The position numbers and the translations under genes are program-made. Shown one piece after another: positions 26,571 through 36,562 of a stretch of 50,781 bases of DNA. The notes under the pieces are model-generated. The model was not told the origin of the DNA, did no database searches, and saw nothing but the letters and a program-made list of their open reading frames with translations. Position 1 is the stretch's first letter; every line of letters begins with the position of its first letter. Origin of the DNA: CAYFFO01 sp964342485 (lineage in GTDB: Bacteria; Chloroflexota; Dehalococcoidia; Lucifugimonadales; CAJWER01); the NCBI GenBank assembly GCA_964342485.1, contig CAYFFO010000012.1, positions 1 through 50,781 of the forward strand, given 5' to 3'.

Positions 26571-27396
26571 GAATATAATGATTAAATAATTTTGGCGGGT
26601 TTTCGAGGTTTATTAATGGTCCGTAACCGGTGGGAGCGTATCCACCGGCCAATCCTCCACCATCTATGACAAAAAGTTCACCATTCATATAGTCTGATTC
26701 TTCCGAAATCAAAAATGTAGCAAGATTCCCAATTTCTTCTGGTTTTCCGACTCTGTTTATTGGTATAAATTTAGGGTCTGGTAATCGTTCTTTGGATAAT
26801 GAAGTTCCTTCAGTTGGAAAAAAACCGGGTACTATACAGTTACTGGTTAATCCAAATCTACCAAGACTCGTAGCCAAAGACCTTGTTAATTGTATAACCC
26901 CGCCTTTAGATGAGGCATACATATAATTATGAGTGCCGCCTCTTAATCCAAATCCTGAAGAAACGTTTATAATTTTGCCAGAGCCTCTTTTAGCCATGTC
27001 CTCTGCTACGGCTCTTGAACAATAAAATGCACTTGTGAGATTTGAGTTAATTACAGATTCCCAATCTTCATCGGATATTTCCCAAATCGGAACACCACCT
27101 TGGTCCCTTACCATACCTGCATTATTGATCAATGCGTCAATTTGTCCGAAATGGTTAATAGTTTTCTGGACCAAAATGTTTACCTGTTTTGAATCTGTAA
27201 CATCAGTCGGTATCGGAATACATGGTGTTCCAATTTTCCCTATTTGATCAGCAACTTCTTCTATGGGTAAACTTCTGCGACCTGCTAAGACTACATAACC
27301 TCCAGATTTGGCTACTGCAAGTGCCATAGCTTTACCAAGACCGGTACCTGCTCCCGTGATTATTGTTACCTTATCAGTTAGGTTAAAGTGATTCAT
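26563..27396 (-). CDS. SDR-family oxidoreductase (canonical)
   Basis: 277 residues with every classical SDR feature: TGAGTGLG at 14-21, NNAG at 91-94, Ser146/147, Tyr160-x3-Lys164 (YASSK) and a C-terminal VIDGGG. A ~30-residue extension rich in Gly, Pro and Asn follows the usual end (from about residue 247). It probably reduces or oxidises a hydroxy/keto group with NAD(P)(H); substrate unknown. It is the first gene of a pair with the degenerate SDR that overlaps its stop codon. Coupled expression would give a fixed ratio of active and inactive subunits. Confidence 0.85.
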   Translation of the reverse strand: MNHFNLTDKVTIITGAGTGLGKAMALAVAKSGGYVVLAGRRSLPIEEVADQIGKIGTPCIPIPTDVTDSKQVNILVQKTINHFGQIDALINNAGMVRDQGGVPIWEISDEDWESVINSNLTSAFYCSRAVAEDMAKRGSGKIINVSSGFGLRGGTHNYMYASSKGGVIQLTRSLATSLGRFGLTSNCIVPGFFPTEGTSLSKERLPDPKFIPINRVGKPEEIGNLATFLISEESDYMNGELFVIDGGGLAGGYAPTGYGPLINLENPPKLFNHYIHD

Positions 27397-27431
27397 AAAT
27401 TGCTAATATTATATATCTCATAAAAGGTGCT

Positions 27432-28214
27432 TCATACTGATAATGTTACTTCACCACCTATCACAGTTTTCGTTGAACCATCAGGCAAATCGATAATAAG
27501 ATTACCGTCATCATCAGCTTCTCTGGCAATACCACAAAAAACAAAATTACCTGAGCGAACTTCAATGAACTTACCAATGGTTTCGAGTCTATGTTTCCAT
27601 TCCAAGGTTGGAGAATTTCCATCCATAATCTCCAGATATAATTTGTCGAAATTAATCAATATGTCAATCAATATTTGGCTTCTATCGAGGGATTTATTAG
27701 TTTCTTGCGTTAACGATGTGGCTGAATTTGATAATTCTGAGATGTTTGTCATGTTCATACTAACGTTAACTCCAAAACCAAATATAGCGTAGTTCAGTTT
27801 ATCTAAATTGGAATCAGTTTCGATTAAGATACCTGAAACTTTTTTGTTACCAATTTTTACATCGTTTGGCCATTTGATTACAACTTCATGGTCTACAATT
27901 TTCTCTATAGTCCGGACTACTGAAAGTGTGGAAGCCATATTTAGGAAGGATAGAAATTCAGGTTTTGGTCTCAAAATCACCGAAAGAGTTATACTTTTGC
28001 CAGGGTTGGATAACCAATTCCTATTAAAACGTCCCCTTCCAGATTGTTGATCCTCTGCTATAACAACTGTACCATCTGAACATCCATTATCGGCAAGTTG
28101 CTTACTTTCGTTCATGGTGGATCCAATCACATTATGATAGTAAATTTCACTACCAATGAGGTTTCCCTTTAGTGAATTTCGGATATGAGCTATATCTAAA
28201 TTAGTTATAGACAT
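27432..28214 (-). CDS. birA: Biotin--[acetyl-CoA-carboxylase] ligase (no HTH domain)
   Basis: 260 residues. GSTMNES, the biotinyl-AMP loop GRGRFNRNW (family GRGRxGRxW), KWPNDV and KVSGILIE are the standard ligase motifs. The C-terminal SH3-like domain ends in GGEVTLSV. It lacks the N-terminal helix-turn-helix of E. coli BirA, so it should be a ligase only and not a repressor. It adds biotin to BCCP. It follows the SDR pair in gene order (36 bases upstream on the same strand) and is divergent from the pterin dehydratase gene. Confidence 0.92.
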   Translation of the reverse strand: MSITNLDIAHIRNSLKGNLIGSEIYYHNVIGSTMNESKQLADNGCSDGTVVIAEDQQSGRGRFNRNWLSNPGKSITLSVILRPKPEFLSFLNMASTLSVVRTIEKIVDHEVVIKWPNDVKIGNKKVSGILIETDSNLDKLNYAIFGFGVNVSMNMTNISELSNSATSLTQETNKSLDRSQILIDILINFDKLYLEIMDGNSPTLEWKHRLETIGKFIEVRSGNFVFCGIAREADDDGNLIIDLPDGSTKTVIGGEVTLSV

Positions 28215-28464
28215 TCAATAATTGACCTGTGGGCAATTAGCATAGTTTTATGAAATCTGTTCTTCTGAAAGAGTTATTGATCTGTTGATAATAAGTCTAC
28301 AACATAATTCGAATTAAATATTCTGATACTCATTTGCATATTGATAATTTAGAAGATAACATCTGCCAAATATTAGGATTAAATTTTGATACTGCAAGTA
28401 AACATTACATCTGAGTTATTATGATTAATGTTATATGTTTAAAGTAATAATATCGGAGTGTTTT

Positions 28465-28812
28465 ATGAATTTGGAAGTACAAAAATGCGAGGCATGTAGA
28501 AGCGATTCACCTCAATTAACGAAGGATGAAGCTGATAAACTTCTTGAATCGTTGGTTGACTGGCAGATAATTGAAGATTCAGGTGTTCAGAAATTGATAA
28601 AGTCATTTTCCTTTAAAGGATTCATGAATGCTATGAAATTTGCTGATAATATTGCTTATATATCTGAAAAAAATGGCCACCATCCGCAATTGATAGTTGA
28701 TTGGGGTAAAACCACAGTTATCTGGTGGACACACAAAATAAACGGTCTTCATAAAAATGATTTCATTATGGCAGCTAAAACAGATACTGTATTAAATGCC
28801 ACTGCTAAATGA
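28465..28812 (+). CDS. 4a-hydroxytetrahydrobiopterin dehydratase (PCD/DCoH)
   Basis: I start at ATG 28465, with GGAG about eight bases upstream, giving 115 residues. An in-frame ATG 30 bases earlier is not supported. The family motif is complete: EKNGHHPQ, then WGKTTVIWWTH and GLHKNDF, providing the catalytic His residues. The enzyme dehydrates 4a-hydroxy-tetrahydropterin made by aromatic amino acid hydroxylases. No hydroxylase is in the window. In genomes without one, PCD-like proteins are thought to serve other pterin or molybdopterin steps. Its last eight bases overlap the 3' end of the convergent fmt gene. A folE gene lies 14 kb away. Confidence 0.9.
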   Translation: MNLEVQKCEACRSDSPQLTKDEADKLLESLVDWQIIEDSGVQKLIKSFSFKGFMNAMKFADNIAYISEKNGHHPQLIVDWGKTTVIWWTHKINGLHKNDFIMAAKTDTVLNATAK

Positions 28813-29776
28813 TTTTTGAACCTAAGTTTTTTGAATTTTCCAAGTTGTCTCCGATTAATTCTGGGTACCCTTGCAGAAATTCTTTAGCTCCTAATGGTTT
28901 TTTACCCTCCATTTGTAATGTATTCACCAATAACAGTCCTTTAGAAGTTACAACTGGGATGATGTTTTTATTCAAGGACGTTAATACTTGTCCAGGTTTC
29001 TGATCACCTACAAACTTGTCATCTGTTTCGGCTGACAGAATTTTCAATTGTTGTCCTTTCCAATATGTATATGTACCTGGCCATGGAATATATGCCCTGA
29101 TTTGGTTGGCTATTTGGTTTGCCGGATTTGTCCAGTTGATATTTCCATCTTCTTTACGTAAAAAGTTGGTGTATGTTGATTTGGAATTGTTTTGATGTTG
29201 ATATTTGATCGCACCATTTAGCAATTTAGGTAAGGTCTCAATAAGAAGTTCTGACCCGATATGAAAAAGTTTAGATGTTAAATCTGGTGTTGTATATTTT
29301 GTTGTGATGGGTATTTCTTTTTGAGCCAAAATTGGCCCTGTGTCCATACCTTTATCTAAAGACATTATGCTAACGCCTGTTATAGAATCACCGTTTAGTA
29401 TGGCGGCTACAACTGGAGAAGGTCCGCGGTATTTGGGGAGAATAGAAGGATGAATATTGACACATCCAAATTTGAATAAATCGATTATGTTTACTGGAAT
29501 AAGTATTCCATATGAAGAAACAACAGCTAGATCAGCTCCAGACCCAATGATTAAGTTTTTCGTTACATTTGCTTTCAAATCATGAGGTTCAGTAACATCC
29601 AAATTATATTGCTTTGCAAGTTGTTTTACTGGATTGATGATATTTTTACGAGATTTGGCTCCTTTTGGATATGGTCGTGTTAGGACCATCGAAACTTCAA
29701 AATTCGAATTTATTAACGATTGCAGTGTAATAGCTCCGGGTTCAGAGCTGCCCATAAAAATGATTTTAGGAGTCAC
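28805..29776 (-). CDS. fmt: Methionyl-tRNA formyltransferase
   Basis: 323 residues. The formyl-transfer domain shows FMGSSEPGAITL, SSYGILIP, the active-site NIHPSILPKYRGPSPV with Asn-His, and GVSIMSLDKGMDTGPIL with the catalytic Asp. The C-terminal tRNA-binding OB fold begins near PWPGTYTYW. It formylates initiator Met-tRNA from 10-formyl-THF. Its 3' end overlaps that of the PCD gene by eight bases. The often-neighbouring def gene is not in the window. Confidence 0.95.
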   Translation of the reverse strand: MTPKIIFMGSSEPGAITLQSLINSNFEVSMVLTRPYPKGAKSRKNIINPVKQLAKQYNLDVTEPHDLKANVTKNLIIGSGADLAVVSSYGILIPVNIIDLFKFGCVNIHPSILPKYRGPSPVVAAILNGDSITGVSIMSLDKGMDTGPILAQKEIPITTKYTTPDLTSKLFHIGSELLIETLPKLLNGAIKYQHQNNSKSTYTNFLRKEDGNINWTNPANQIANQIRAYIPWPGTYTYWKGQQLKILSAETDDKFVGDQKPGQVLTSLNKNIIPVVTSKGLLLVNTLQMEGKKPLGAKEFLQGYPELIGDNLENSKNLGSKII

Positions 29777-29943
29777 CTTATATTTCCTATTTAAAAGTTG
29801 TACAGAAACTATGATCTATATTAATACAACTTCATGTTATTGTTTTAATATACTTTTGGGTATATTTCATCAAAATATAAGTTTAATCTTACACCTTGTA
29901 TACTAAAAGAATGTCCTATTAATCCATTATCTAGGAGGATCAA

Positions 29944-30330
29944 ATGCCTATTATTGACCATAATAAAATATTAGAAGTTCCCTGGAGACCTGGTTATCGA
30001 AAATGGGATATTGTGGAATCAAATACAGGTATGAATACCAACCTATCATATTCTATTGCTGATGTAGGTACAGGAGCGCCTTTACATTTGCATGAAGATG
30101 ATGAGTTAATTGTTGTAATTGAAGGACAACTTGAAGTACAGATAGGTGAAGAAAAACAGATTGTTGGACCAGATCACACTATAGCCATTCCTCCTTCAAT
30201 CAAGCATGGATTTAAAGTAGTAGGTTCCAGACCTGCACGGTTGATGGTGTTTTTCCCCGTGATAAATCCGTTTGAAAGAACGGTATATATTGAGGGAGAA
30301 AATCCTACCTTGGCAGAAAAGGTTGATTAA
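29944..30330 (+). CDS. Cupin-domain protein
   Basis: 128 residues forming a single cupin barrel. Motif 1 reads PLHLHEDDELIVVIEGQLEV (His, His, Glu ligand set), and motif 2 is IPPSIKHGFKVVG. It would bind one divalent metal; functions range from isomerases and dioxygenases to sugar-sensing, and none can be chosen from this sequence. AGGAGG lies just upstream of the ATG, one of the strongest ribosome sites in the window, so high expression is likely. It converges on gltD with eight bases between stops. Confidence 0.8.
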   Translation: MPIIDHNKILEVPWRPGYRKWDIVESNTGMNTNLSYSIADVGTGAPLHLHEDDELIVVIEGQLEVQIGEEKQIVGPDHTIAIPPSIKHGFKVVGSRPARLMVFFPVINPFERTVYIEGENPTLAEKVD

Positions 30331-30338
30331 CTTTAAAT

Positions 30339-31799
30339 CTATCGTTTTGAAGTCAGGACTCTCGGTAGAGTTGTAGAGCCTTTTAAATATTTGTCAATAC
30401 CTCTAGCTGCTTCCCTTCCTTCTGCTATAGCCCAAACAACCAATGATTGACCTCTAGACATATCTCCAGCTGAGAAAATTCCCGGACGATTCGTCATCTT
30501 ATCAGAGTCAGTAAGAACATTACCTCTTTCATTCAGAGTTACACCTAAATCTGTAATCATTCCATTATGTTCTGGATGAACAAATCCCATAGCTAGTAAG
30601 ACGAGATCAACTTCGATTTCAAATTCGCTACCTGAAATTTCTTCCATTGTTGGTCTACCATTTTTATCTGGTTTGCCCCATCGCACTTTGACCGCTTCCA
30701 ACTTTGAGACCGAACCCTCGTATCCAGAAAACCTTTTGGTCAATATATTATAATCTCTAACCCCACCTTCTTCATGAGCTCCGGATGTGCGTAAGATCAA
30801 AGGCCATTGAGGCCAGGGATTAGTTTCGTTGCGGGTAACAGGTGGCTCAGGTAATAATTCAAATTGGTAGACTATTTCAGCTCCTTGTCTATGTGCAGTA
30901 CCGAGGCAATCAGCTCCAGTATCACCACCTCCCAAAATCACCGTTCTTTTTCCTTCAGCAGATATAATTTGTTCAGGCTTGATAGTTTCACCTGAGATAA
31001 TCTGATTTTGTTGGGGCAAATATTCCATGGCAAAATGGATACCATTAAGTTCACGTCCTGCAATGGGAAGATCCCTTGGTTGTGTTGACCCACCTGCGAG
31101 TAGCATAACGTCAAAATTGTTCAATAAATCAGATGTAGGGATATTTTTACCTATATGGGAATTTGTGGTGAATATTACTCCCTCTTGTTCCATCTGATCA
31201 ATTCTTCGTTGAACCACTGATTTCTCAAGTTTGAATTCAGGGATGCCAAGTCGTAATAGACCACCGATGTATGAAGAGCGTTCAAAAACTGTCACTGTGT
31301 GACCCGCTCTGTTTAGTTGTTGTGCTGCTGCTAATCCTGATGGTCCTGATCCAACTATCGCGATCGTTTTTCCTGTACGAGTTTTTGGTTTAAGTGGCTT
31401 GATCCAACCTTCTTCCCAAGCTCTGTCTGCTATGGCTTTTTCAATGTGTTCTATTGCTACTGGTTCTTCATTAATGTTAAGTACACAAGAAGCTTCACAA
31501 GGAGCAGGACAAATACGCCCAGTAAATTCCGGGAAGTTATTTGTAGAGTGTAGAAGATCGATCGCCATCTTCCATTCGCCTCTATAAACAAAATCGTTCC
31601 AATCAGGAATAAGGTTACCAAGTGGGCAACCTTGATGACAAAATGGTACAGAACAATTCATACAACGGGATCCCTGATCTCTTGATTCCTGCTCCGACCA
31701 TTGCCCATAGAATTCTTTGAAATCGTGAATTCTCTCTACTGGTTTCCGTTTACCGGGCACTTGGCGGCTATTTTCGATAAATCCTGTTGGTTTACCCAT
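30339..31799 (-). CDS. gltD: Glutamate synthase, small (beta) subunit
   Basis: 486 residues. The N-terminal Cys-rich region (CMNCSVPFCHQGCPLGN and CPAPCEASC) binds two [4Fe-4S] clusters. Then comes an FAD site GSGPSGLAAA and an NADPH site VILGGGDTGADC. The subunit passes electrons from NADPH to GltB for conversion of 2-oxoglutarate and glutamine to two glutamates. Its ATG overlaps the gltB stop by eight bases, so gltBD is a coupled operon downstream of glnA. Confidence 0.95.
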   Translation of the reverse strand: MGKPTGFIENSRQVPGKRKPVERIHDFKEFYGQWSEQESRDQGSRCMNCSVPFCHQGCPLGNLIPDWNDFVYRGEWKMAIDLLHSTNNFPEFTGRICPAPCEASCVLNINEEPVAIEHIEKAIADRAWEEGWIKPLKPKTRTGKTIAIVGSGPSGLAAAQQLNRAGHTVTVFERSSYIGGLLRLGIPEFKLEKSVVQRRIDQMEQEGVIFTTNSHIGKNIPTSDLLNNFDVMLLAGGSTQPRDLPIAGRELNGIHFAMEYLPQQNQIISGETIKPEQIISAEGKRTVILGGGDTGADCLGTAHRQGAEIVYQFELLPEPPVTRNETNPWPQWPLILRTSGAHEEGGVRDYNILTKRFSGYEGSVSKLEAVKVRWGKPDKNGRPTMEEISGSEFEIEVDLVLLAMGFVHPEHNGMITDLGVTLNERGNVLTDSDKMTNRPGIFSAGDMSRGQSLVVWAIAEGREAARGIDKYLKGSTTLPRVLTSKR

Positions 31800-34700
31800 T
31801 GTCGTTTGCTTTCGTTGTTTTATTTGCAGCCAAAATTCTCTTATAATCTCGTGGCATTACTTTTATAATTTTTGATGAATAGTGATCCCATCCAGATAAA
31901 ATCCGATTTGCGTTGTTGCTACCAGTTTTTTCTAAATGTTCGTGTAAAAGTGACTTTAACGATTCAATATCGTCTGGATCTGATAATGATTCTAGGTCTA
32001 CCATACCAAGATTACATTTAGCAGTGAATTCGTTTGATTCATCAAAGATATAAGCCTCTCCACCACTCATCCCGGCTGCAAAATTTCGACCAGTTGAACC
32101 CAGAACAATTACCTTCCCTCTAGTCATGTATTCACAGCCATGATCTCCTACACCTTCGACAACCGCTATTGCCCCACTGTTTCTAACTGCAAATCTTTCA
32201 CCAGCAATTCCTCTAATGAAAACTTTTCCATCAGTAGCACCATATAGTGCTACATTACCGATAATGATATTTTCTTCAGGAACTATAACGCTTTTCTCTG
32301 GAGGAGATATTATTATTTGGCCACCGGATAACCCTTTACAAAAATAGTCATTGGCGTCACCGGTTAATCTGAAAGTGATACCGGAGTTCAAAAAGGCTGC
32401 GAAGCTTTGGCCTGCTGAACCATTAAAATTGATCTTTATTGTGTCATTTGGTAAGCCTATGTCACCATAAAGTTTTGCTACTTCATAACTCAACATGGTA
32501 CCAGTGGTTCTGTTACCGTTACCTATTTCCAAATCCAACTCTACCTGTTCCGCTTTGGTTAAGGCAGGATTACATAACTCAATCAGTTTTCTGTCCAGTG
32601 TATCTTCGATCCCGTGATCTTGTTTCTGTGAGTTATATTTGCCTACACTTTCAGGCACTTCCGACTGATGGAGTAAACCTTCGAAATTCAATCCTTTTGC
32701 TTTCCAATGGTTGATCGCCAGTTTTGTATCAAGTTTGTCTTTTCTTCCAACCATTTCATTTACAGTTTTAAAGCCTAGTTGAGACATGTATTCCCTAAGT
32801 TGTTCTGCTATGAAAAAGAAATAGTTGATGATATGTTCTGGTTGGCCAGAAAATTTGCTTCTCAGTTCCGGGTCTTGTGTGGCAATTCCAACTGAACATG
32901 TATTCAGATGGCATTTTCTAAGCATGATACATCCCATTATTATCAATGGAGCTGTTGCAAAACCGAATTCTTCAGCTCCTAATAAACATGCTATAGCAAC
33001 ATCTCGTCCTGTTTTCAATTGACCATCGGTTTGAACCACTATTCTGCTACGCAGGTCGTTCATTACAAGTACCTGTTGAGTTTCAGCTAAACCTAATTCC
33101 CAAGGCAATCCTGCATATTTAATTGATGATTCTGGTGAAGCCCCAGTACCACCACTATCGCCACTAATTAGTACTACATCACCATGTCCTTTAGCTACAC
33201 CTGCTGCTATGGTACCTACTCCTGCTTCTGACACTAACTTAACGTGGATTCTGGACTCCGGATTGGAGTTTTTCAGGTCATGGATTAATTGAGCTAGATC
33301 TTCAATTGAATAAATATCGTGGTGTGGTGGTGGTGAGATTAGTTCTACTCCAGGTGTGGAATTCCTGACCCAACCTATATATTCATCTACCTTATGCCCT
33401 GGTAACCTTCCACCTTCTCCAGGTTTAGAACCTTGTGCCATCTTAATTTGCAAATCTGTGGCACTAGCAAGATATCCACTGGTCACTCCAAAACGTCCCG
33501 AAGCTATTTGCTTCATGGCACTGTTTCGTGAATCACCTTTAGAGTCGGCTTTGTATCTGGTAGGGTCTTCTCCGCCTTCTCCTGTGTTACTTCTAGCGCC
33601 TATACGGTTCATCGCAATAGCCATGGTTTCGTGAGCTTCTCTACTGATTGAACCAAGTGAAACTGCACCAGTTGCGAATCTCTTTACTATTTCGGAAGCA
33701 GGTTCTACTTCATCGACCGGAATCGGTTTGTTGCCATTTTTGAATTTTAAGAGACCTCTGATAGTGCTCAGTCTGCGATTTTCAGAGTCAACATAATCGG
33801 TAAATTCCTGGAATGTTTTAGGATTATTAAGTTTTGTAGCTTCTTGAACTTTAGCAATAGATTCTGGATTCCAAAGGTGATATTCACCATTGTGCCGCCA
33901 CTGATATTGCCCTCCAGCTTGTAAAGACAAGTTTTCAGGGTGATCATGTATATATGCATTTTGATGTCTCTCAATAGATTCGATTCCGATATCTCGGATT
34001 TTGATACCACCTATTCTCGATATAGTTCCATTAAAATGGATATCAATTAATGATTTATCCAAGCCTATTGCTTCAAAAATTTGGGCTCCACGATAGCTTT
34101 GGAGAGTAGATATGCCCATCTTAGACATAACCTTAACAATTCCTTTGTGTACTGCTTTGGTGAAATTGGATTGAGCTACTTGTTCATCAGTTATTCCTGA
34201 ATATGTATCATTAATTGACATTTCCGCAATTGTTTCAAAAGCCAAATATGGATTGATAGCAGCTGCTCCATATCCCAATAATAGGGCGAAATGAGACACT
34301 TCTCTTGCTTCTCCCGTCTCAACAACTAGGCCTGCATTCATTCGTGTTCCTTGACGTATCAAGTGATGGTGAATCGCTGATGTGGCCAACAAACTCGGTA
34401 TAGGACACATGTTTTGGTCGCTATTTCTATCAGATAAAATCAAAATAGTGGCGCCATCAGAAATAGCTTTCGAGGCTAAATCGCAAATTCGAGAGACGGC
34501 TTTGTCAAGTGAATCTTCACCATCGTTTATGTCAAATAAAATTGGGATAGTACAGGTAGAGAATTCTTTTTTTCCTATTTGTCTGATTGTTTCCAATTCG
34601 TTATTAGATAAAATGGGTTCGTGGAGCTTTAATTGTCTACAATGTTCAGGATTAGCATCCAGTATATTTTCACTCCGTCCGATAAAAGTTTCTACTGAAG

Positions 34701-36354
34701 TGACAAGTTCTTCTCTTATTGCGTCAAGTGGTGGATTACTTACCTGAGCAAATAGTTGTTTGAAATACGCAAAAAGTAGTGGTTTTTCGTCAGATAACAC
34801 TGCCAAAGGTGTGTCATTTCCCATAGACCCTTCCGCTTCTTTTGCTTCTCGAGCCATTGGTTCGATCAACATAGTTACTTCTTCTCTCGTATATCCGAAG
34901 ATATTTTGTCTCAATGTTAGTGATGAAAAGTCGTTGGTATATTGTGAATATTTTTCTTCAAGGTCTTTAAGTTCAAGCTTGTTATCTTTTAACCAATTCC
35001 CATATGGTCTATCGTTACAAATCGATGCTTTTGCTTCAGAGTCATGTATTATTCGTCCTTCTTCCGTATCTAACATAAACATACGGCCAGGTTCAATCCT
35101 CCATTTGGACACAATATTTTCTTCCGGAATTTTCAGAACCCCTGTTTCTGAAGCCATAACCAAAAGGTCATCTTTAGTAATAATGTATCTACATGGACGT
35201 AATCCATTCCTGTCTAGAACAGCACAGATCTTTGTGCCATCTGTACTAATGACCAAAGCAGGTCCATCCCATGGTTCCATCAAACATGAATGGTATTCAT
35301 AAAAATCTTTTCGTTTCTGGTCCATTGGAATATGATCACCCCAAGCTTCAGGGATCATCATCATCATTGTATGCGGGAGGCTTCTTCCAGATGCAAGAAG
35401 TAGTTCTACTACATTATCTAACGAAGCTGTGTCAGATTGGTCTGGGTCAATAAGTGGCAAAATTCTTGATAAATCATCATCCATAATTGAGGAAGATAGA
35501 ATTGCTTCCCGTGCTGACATCCAGTTGATGTTACCTCTAAGAGTATTGATTTCACCATTATGAATTACATGTCGATACGGATGAGCCAATTTCCAAGAAC
35601 CCAGTGTATTAGTAGAAAATCTTGAGTGTACCAAAGCAAAAGAACTGACAAGATTAGTATCTGTAAGGTCCGGGTAAAATTCATCGATTTGATCGGCTAA
35701 AACCAATCCTTTATATACAATTTTGTTGGAAGACAGGCTACAGATATATACATTATCTTTATCAGGTATATTCAATCCATCGATACCCTTTTCTATCAAT
35801 CTTCTGATCACAAATAATTTGGTTTCAAATGGATAACCTGATTTCAAATTATCCGTCAGGCGTATAAAAAACTGTTTTATCAATGGCTGTACCCTGGACG
35901 CTAACACTCCGATAGCTTTCGGATTAACAGGCACGGTTCGCCAGCCGATGAACTCTTGTCCTTCACTTTTAGCTACCTGTTCAATAAGCTTTTCAACTTG
36001 GCTAGCAGCCTTCGTTTCGGTTGGCAGGAAAATCATCCCTACTCCGTATTTTCCAACCTCTGGCAAGGATATAGAAATTCTATTTGTTTCGGCTGAAAAA
36101 AATTGGTGAGGCATTTGGAACATGATTCCTGCGCCATCACCTGTATTTGGATCTGCTCCAGCTGCGCCGCGGTGACCTAGGTTTACCAAGACTTCTATAC
36201 CTTGTCGTATAACACCATGGGAGGCCACACCTTGGATATTGGCTACCAAACCTACTCCACAGGCATCATGTTCAAATTTTGGGTCATATAACCCAGACTT
36301 TGTTGGTATTGGTAGGTCCGGGTTTTGATATTCTTGTTTTTGGATATAGTTCAT
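31792..36354 (-). CDS. gltB: Glutamate synthase, large (alpha) subunit
   Basis: 1520 residues, normal for the bacterial alpha subunit. The N-terminal class II glutaminase domain starts at Cys32 (EHDACGVGLV), so a ~31-residue propeptide is expected to be removed. The middle domain and FMN-binding synthase domain follow, with GGTGASP and the [3Fe-4S] motif CHLNTCSVGIATQDP. The C-terminal beta-helix (GxxxG-rich: GNVALYGATDG, GAIAVVEGVGDH) is intact. It works with GltD. A 208-base spacer separates it from glnA and holds a hairpin that may terminate glnA transcription. Confidence 0.96.
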   Translation of the reverse strand: MNYIQKQEYQNPDLPIPTKSGLYDPKFEHDACGVGLVANIQGVASHGVIRQGIEVLVNLGHRGAAGADPNTGDGAGIMFQMPHQFFSAETNRISISLPEVGKYGVGMIFLPTETKAASQVEKLIEQVAKSEGQEFIGWRTVPVNPKAIGVLASRVQPLIKQFFIRLTDNLKSGYPFETKLFVIRRLIEKGIDGLNIPDKDNVYICSLSSNKIVYKGLVLADQIDEFYPDLTDTNLVSSFALVHSRFSTNTLGSWKLAHPYRHVIHNGEINTLRGNINWMSAREAILSSSIMDDDLSRILPLIDPDQSDTASLDNVVELLLASGRSLPHTMMMMIPEAWGDHIPMDQKRKDFYEYHSCLMEPWDGPALVISTDGTKICAVLDRNGLRPCRYIITKDDLLVMASETGVLKIPEENIVSKWRIEPGRMFMLDTEEGRIIHDSEAKASICNDRPYGNWLKDNKLELKDLEEKYSQYTNDFSSLTLRQNIFGYTREEVTMLIEPMAREAKEAEGSMGNDTPLAVLSDEKPLLFAYFKQLFAQVSNPPLDAIREELVTSVETFIGRSENILDANPEHCRQLKLHEPILSNNELETIRQIGKKEFSTCTIPILFDINDGEDSLDKAVSRICDLASKAISDGATILILSDRNSDQNMCPIPSLLATSAIHHHLIRQGTRMNAGLVVETGEAREVSHFALLLGYGAAAINPYLAFETIAEMSINDTYSGITDEQVAQSNFTKAVHKGIVKVMSKMGISTLQSYRGAQIFEAIGLDKSLIDIHFNGTISRIGGIKIRDIGIESIERHQNAYIHDHPENLSLQAGGQYQWRHNGEYHLWNPESIAKVQEATKLNNPKTFQEFTDYVDSENRRLSTIRGLLKFKNGNKPIPVDEVEPASEIVKRFATGAVSLGSISREAHETMAIAMNRIGARSNTGEGGEDPTRYKADSKGDSRNSAMKQIASGRFGVTSGYLASATDLQIKMAQGSKPGEGGRLPGHKVDEYIGWVRNSTPGVELISPPPHHDIYSIEDLAQLIHDLKNSNPESRIHVKLVSEAGVGTIAAGVAKGHGDVVLISGDSGGTGASPESSIKYAGLPWELGLAETQQVLVMNDLRSRIVVQTDGQLKTGRDVAIACLLGAEEFGFATAPLIIMGCIMLRKCHLNTCSVGIATQDPELRSKFSGQPEHIINYFFFIAEQLREYMSQLGFKTVNEMVGRKDKLDTKLAINHWKAKGLNFEGLLHQSEVPESVGKYNSQKQDHGIEDTLDRKLIELCNPALTKAEQVELDLEIGNGNRTTGTMLSYEVAKLYGDIGLPNDTIKINFNGSAGQSFAAFLNSGITFRLTGDANDYFCKGLSGGQIIISPPEKSVIVPEENIIIGNVALYGATDGKVFIRGIAGERFAVRNSGAIAVVEGVGDHGCEYMTRGKVIVLGSTGRNFAAGMSGGEAYIFDESNEFTAKCNLGMVDLESLSDPDDIESLKSLLHEHLEKTGSNNANRILSGWDHYSSKIIKVMPRDYKRILAANKTTKANDNG

Positions 36355-36514
36355 ATTCGATTGATTATATTAATGTTGTAAAGTAACAACCAGATTCTGA
36401 ATTTTAGGTAGCAAGATACTGAATGGAAACCGATGAAGATTTTTTAACGCTGATCAAATTAAAGGAGTTAAATTATAGCTAACTGAAAGAATAGCATTAT
36501 AGCGTAAGTCCTAC

Positions 36515-36545
36515 AAGATGAAAAAACGTCCAATTTTCATATCTT
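36515..36545 (-). terminator. Hairpin downstream of glnA
   Basis: On the minus strand AAGAT-ATGAAAA can pair with TTTTCATCTT after a nine-base loop containing the start of a T-run, with a two-base bulge. It is AU-rich and lies 18 bases past the glnA stop. It could be a weak terminator that lets part of the transcription continue into gltBD. Confidence 0.4.
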
Positions 36546-36562
36546 GAATAACGTTAGTTGTC

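Noticed and set aside
34760..35302. 180-residue plus-strand frame inside gltB
   Set aside because: Antisense shadow of a highly conserved gene; Ser-rich sequence without family features.
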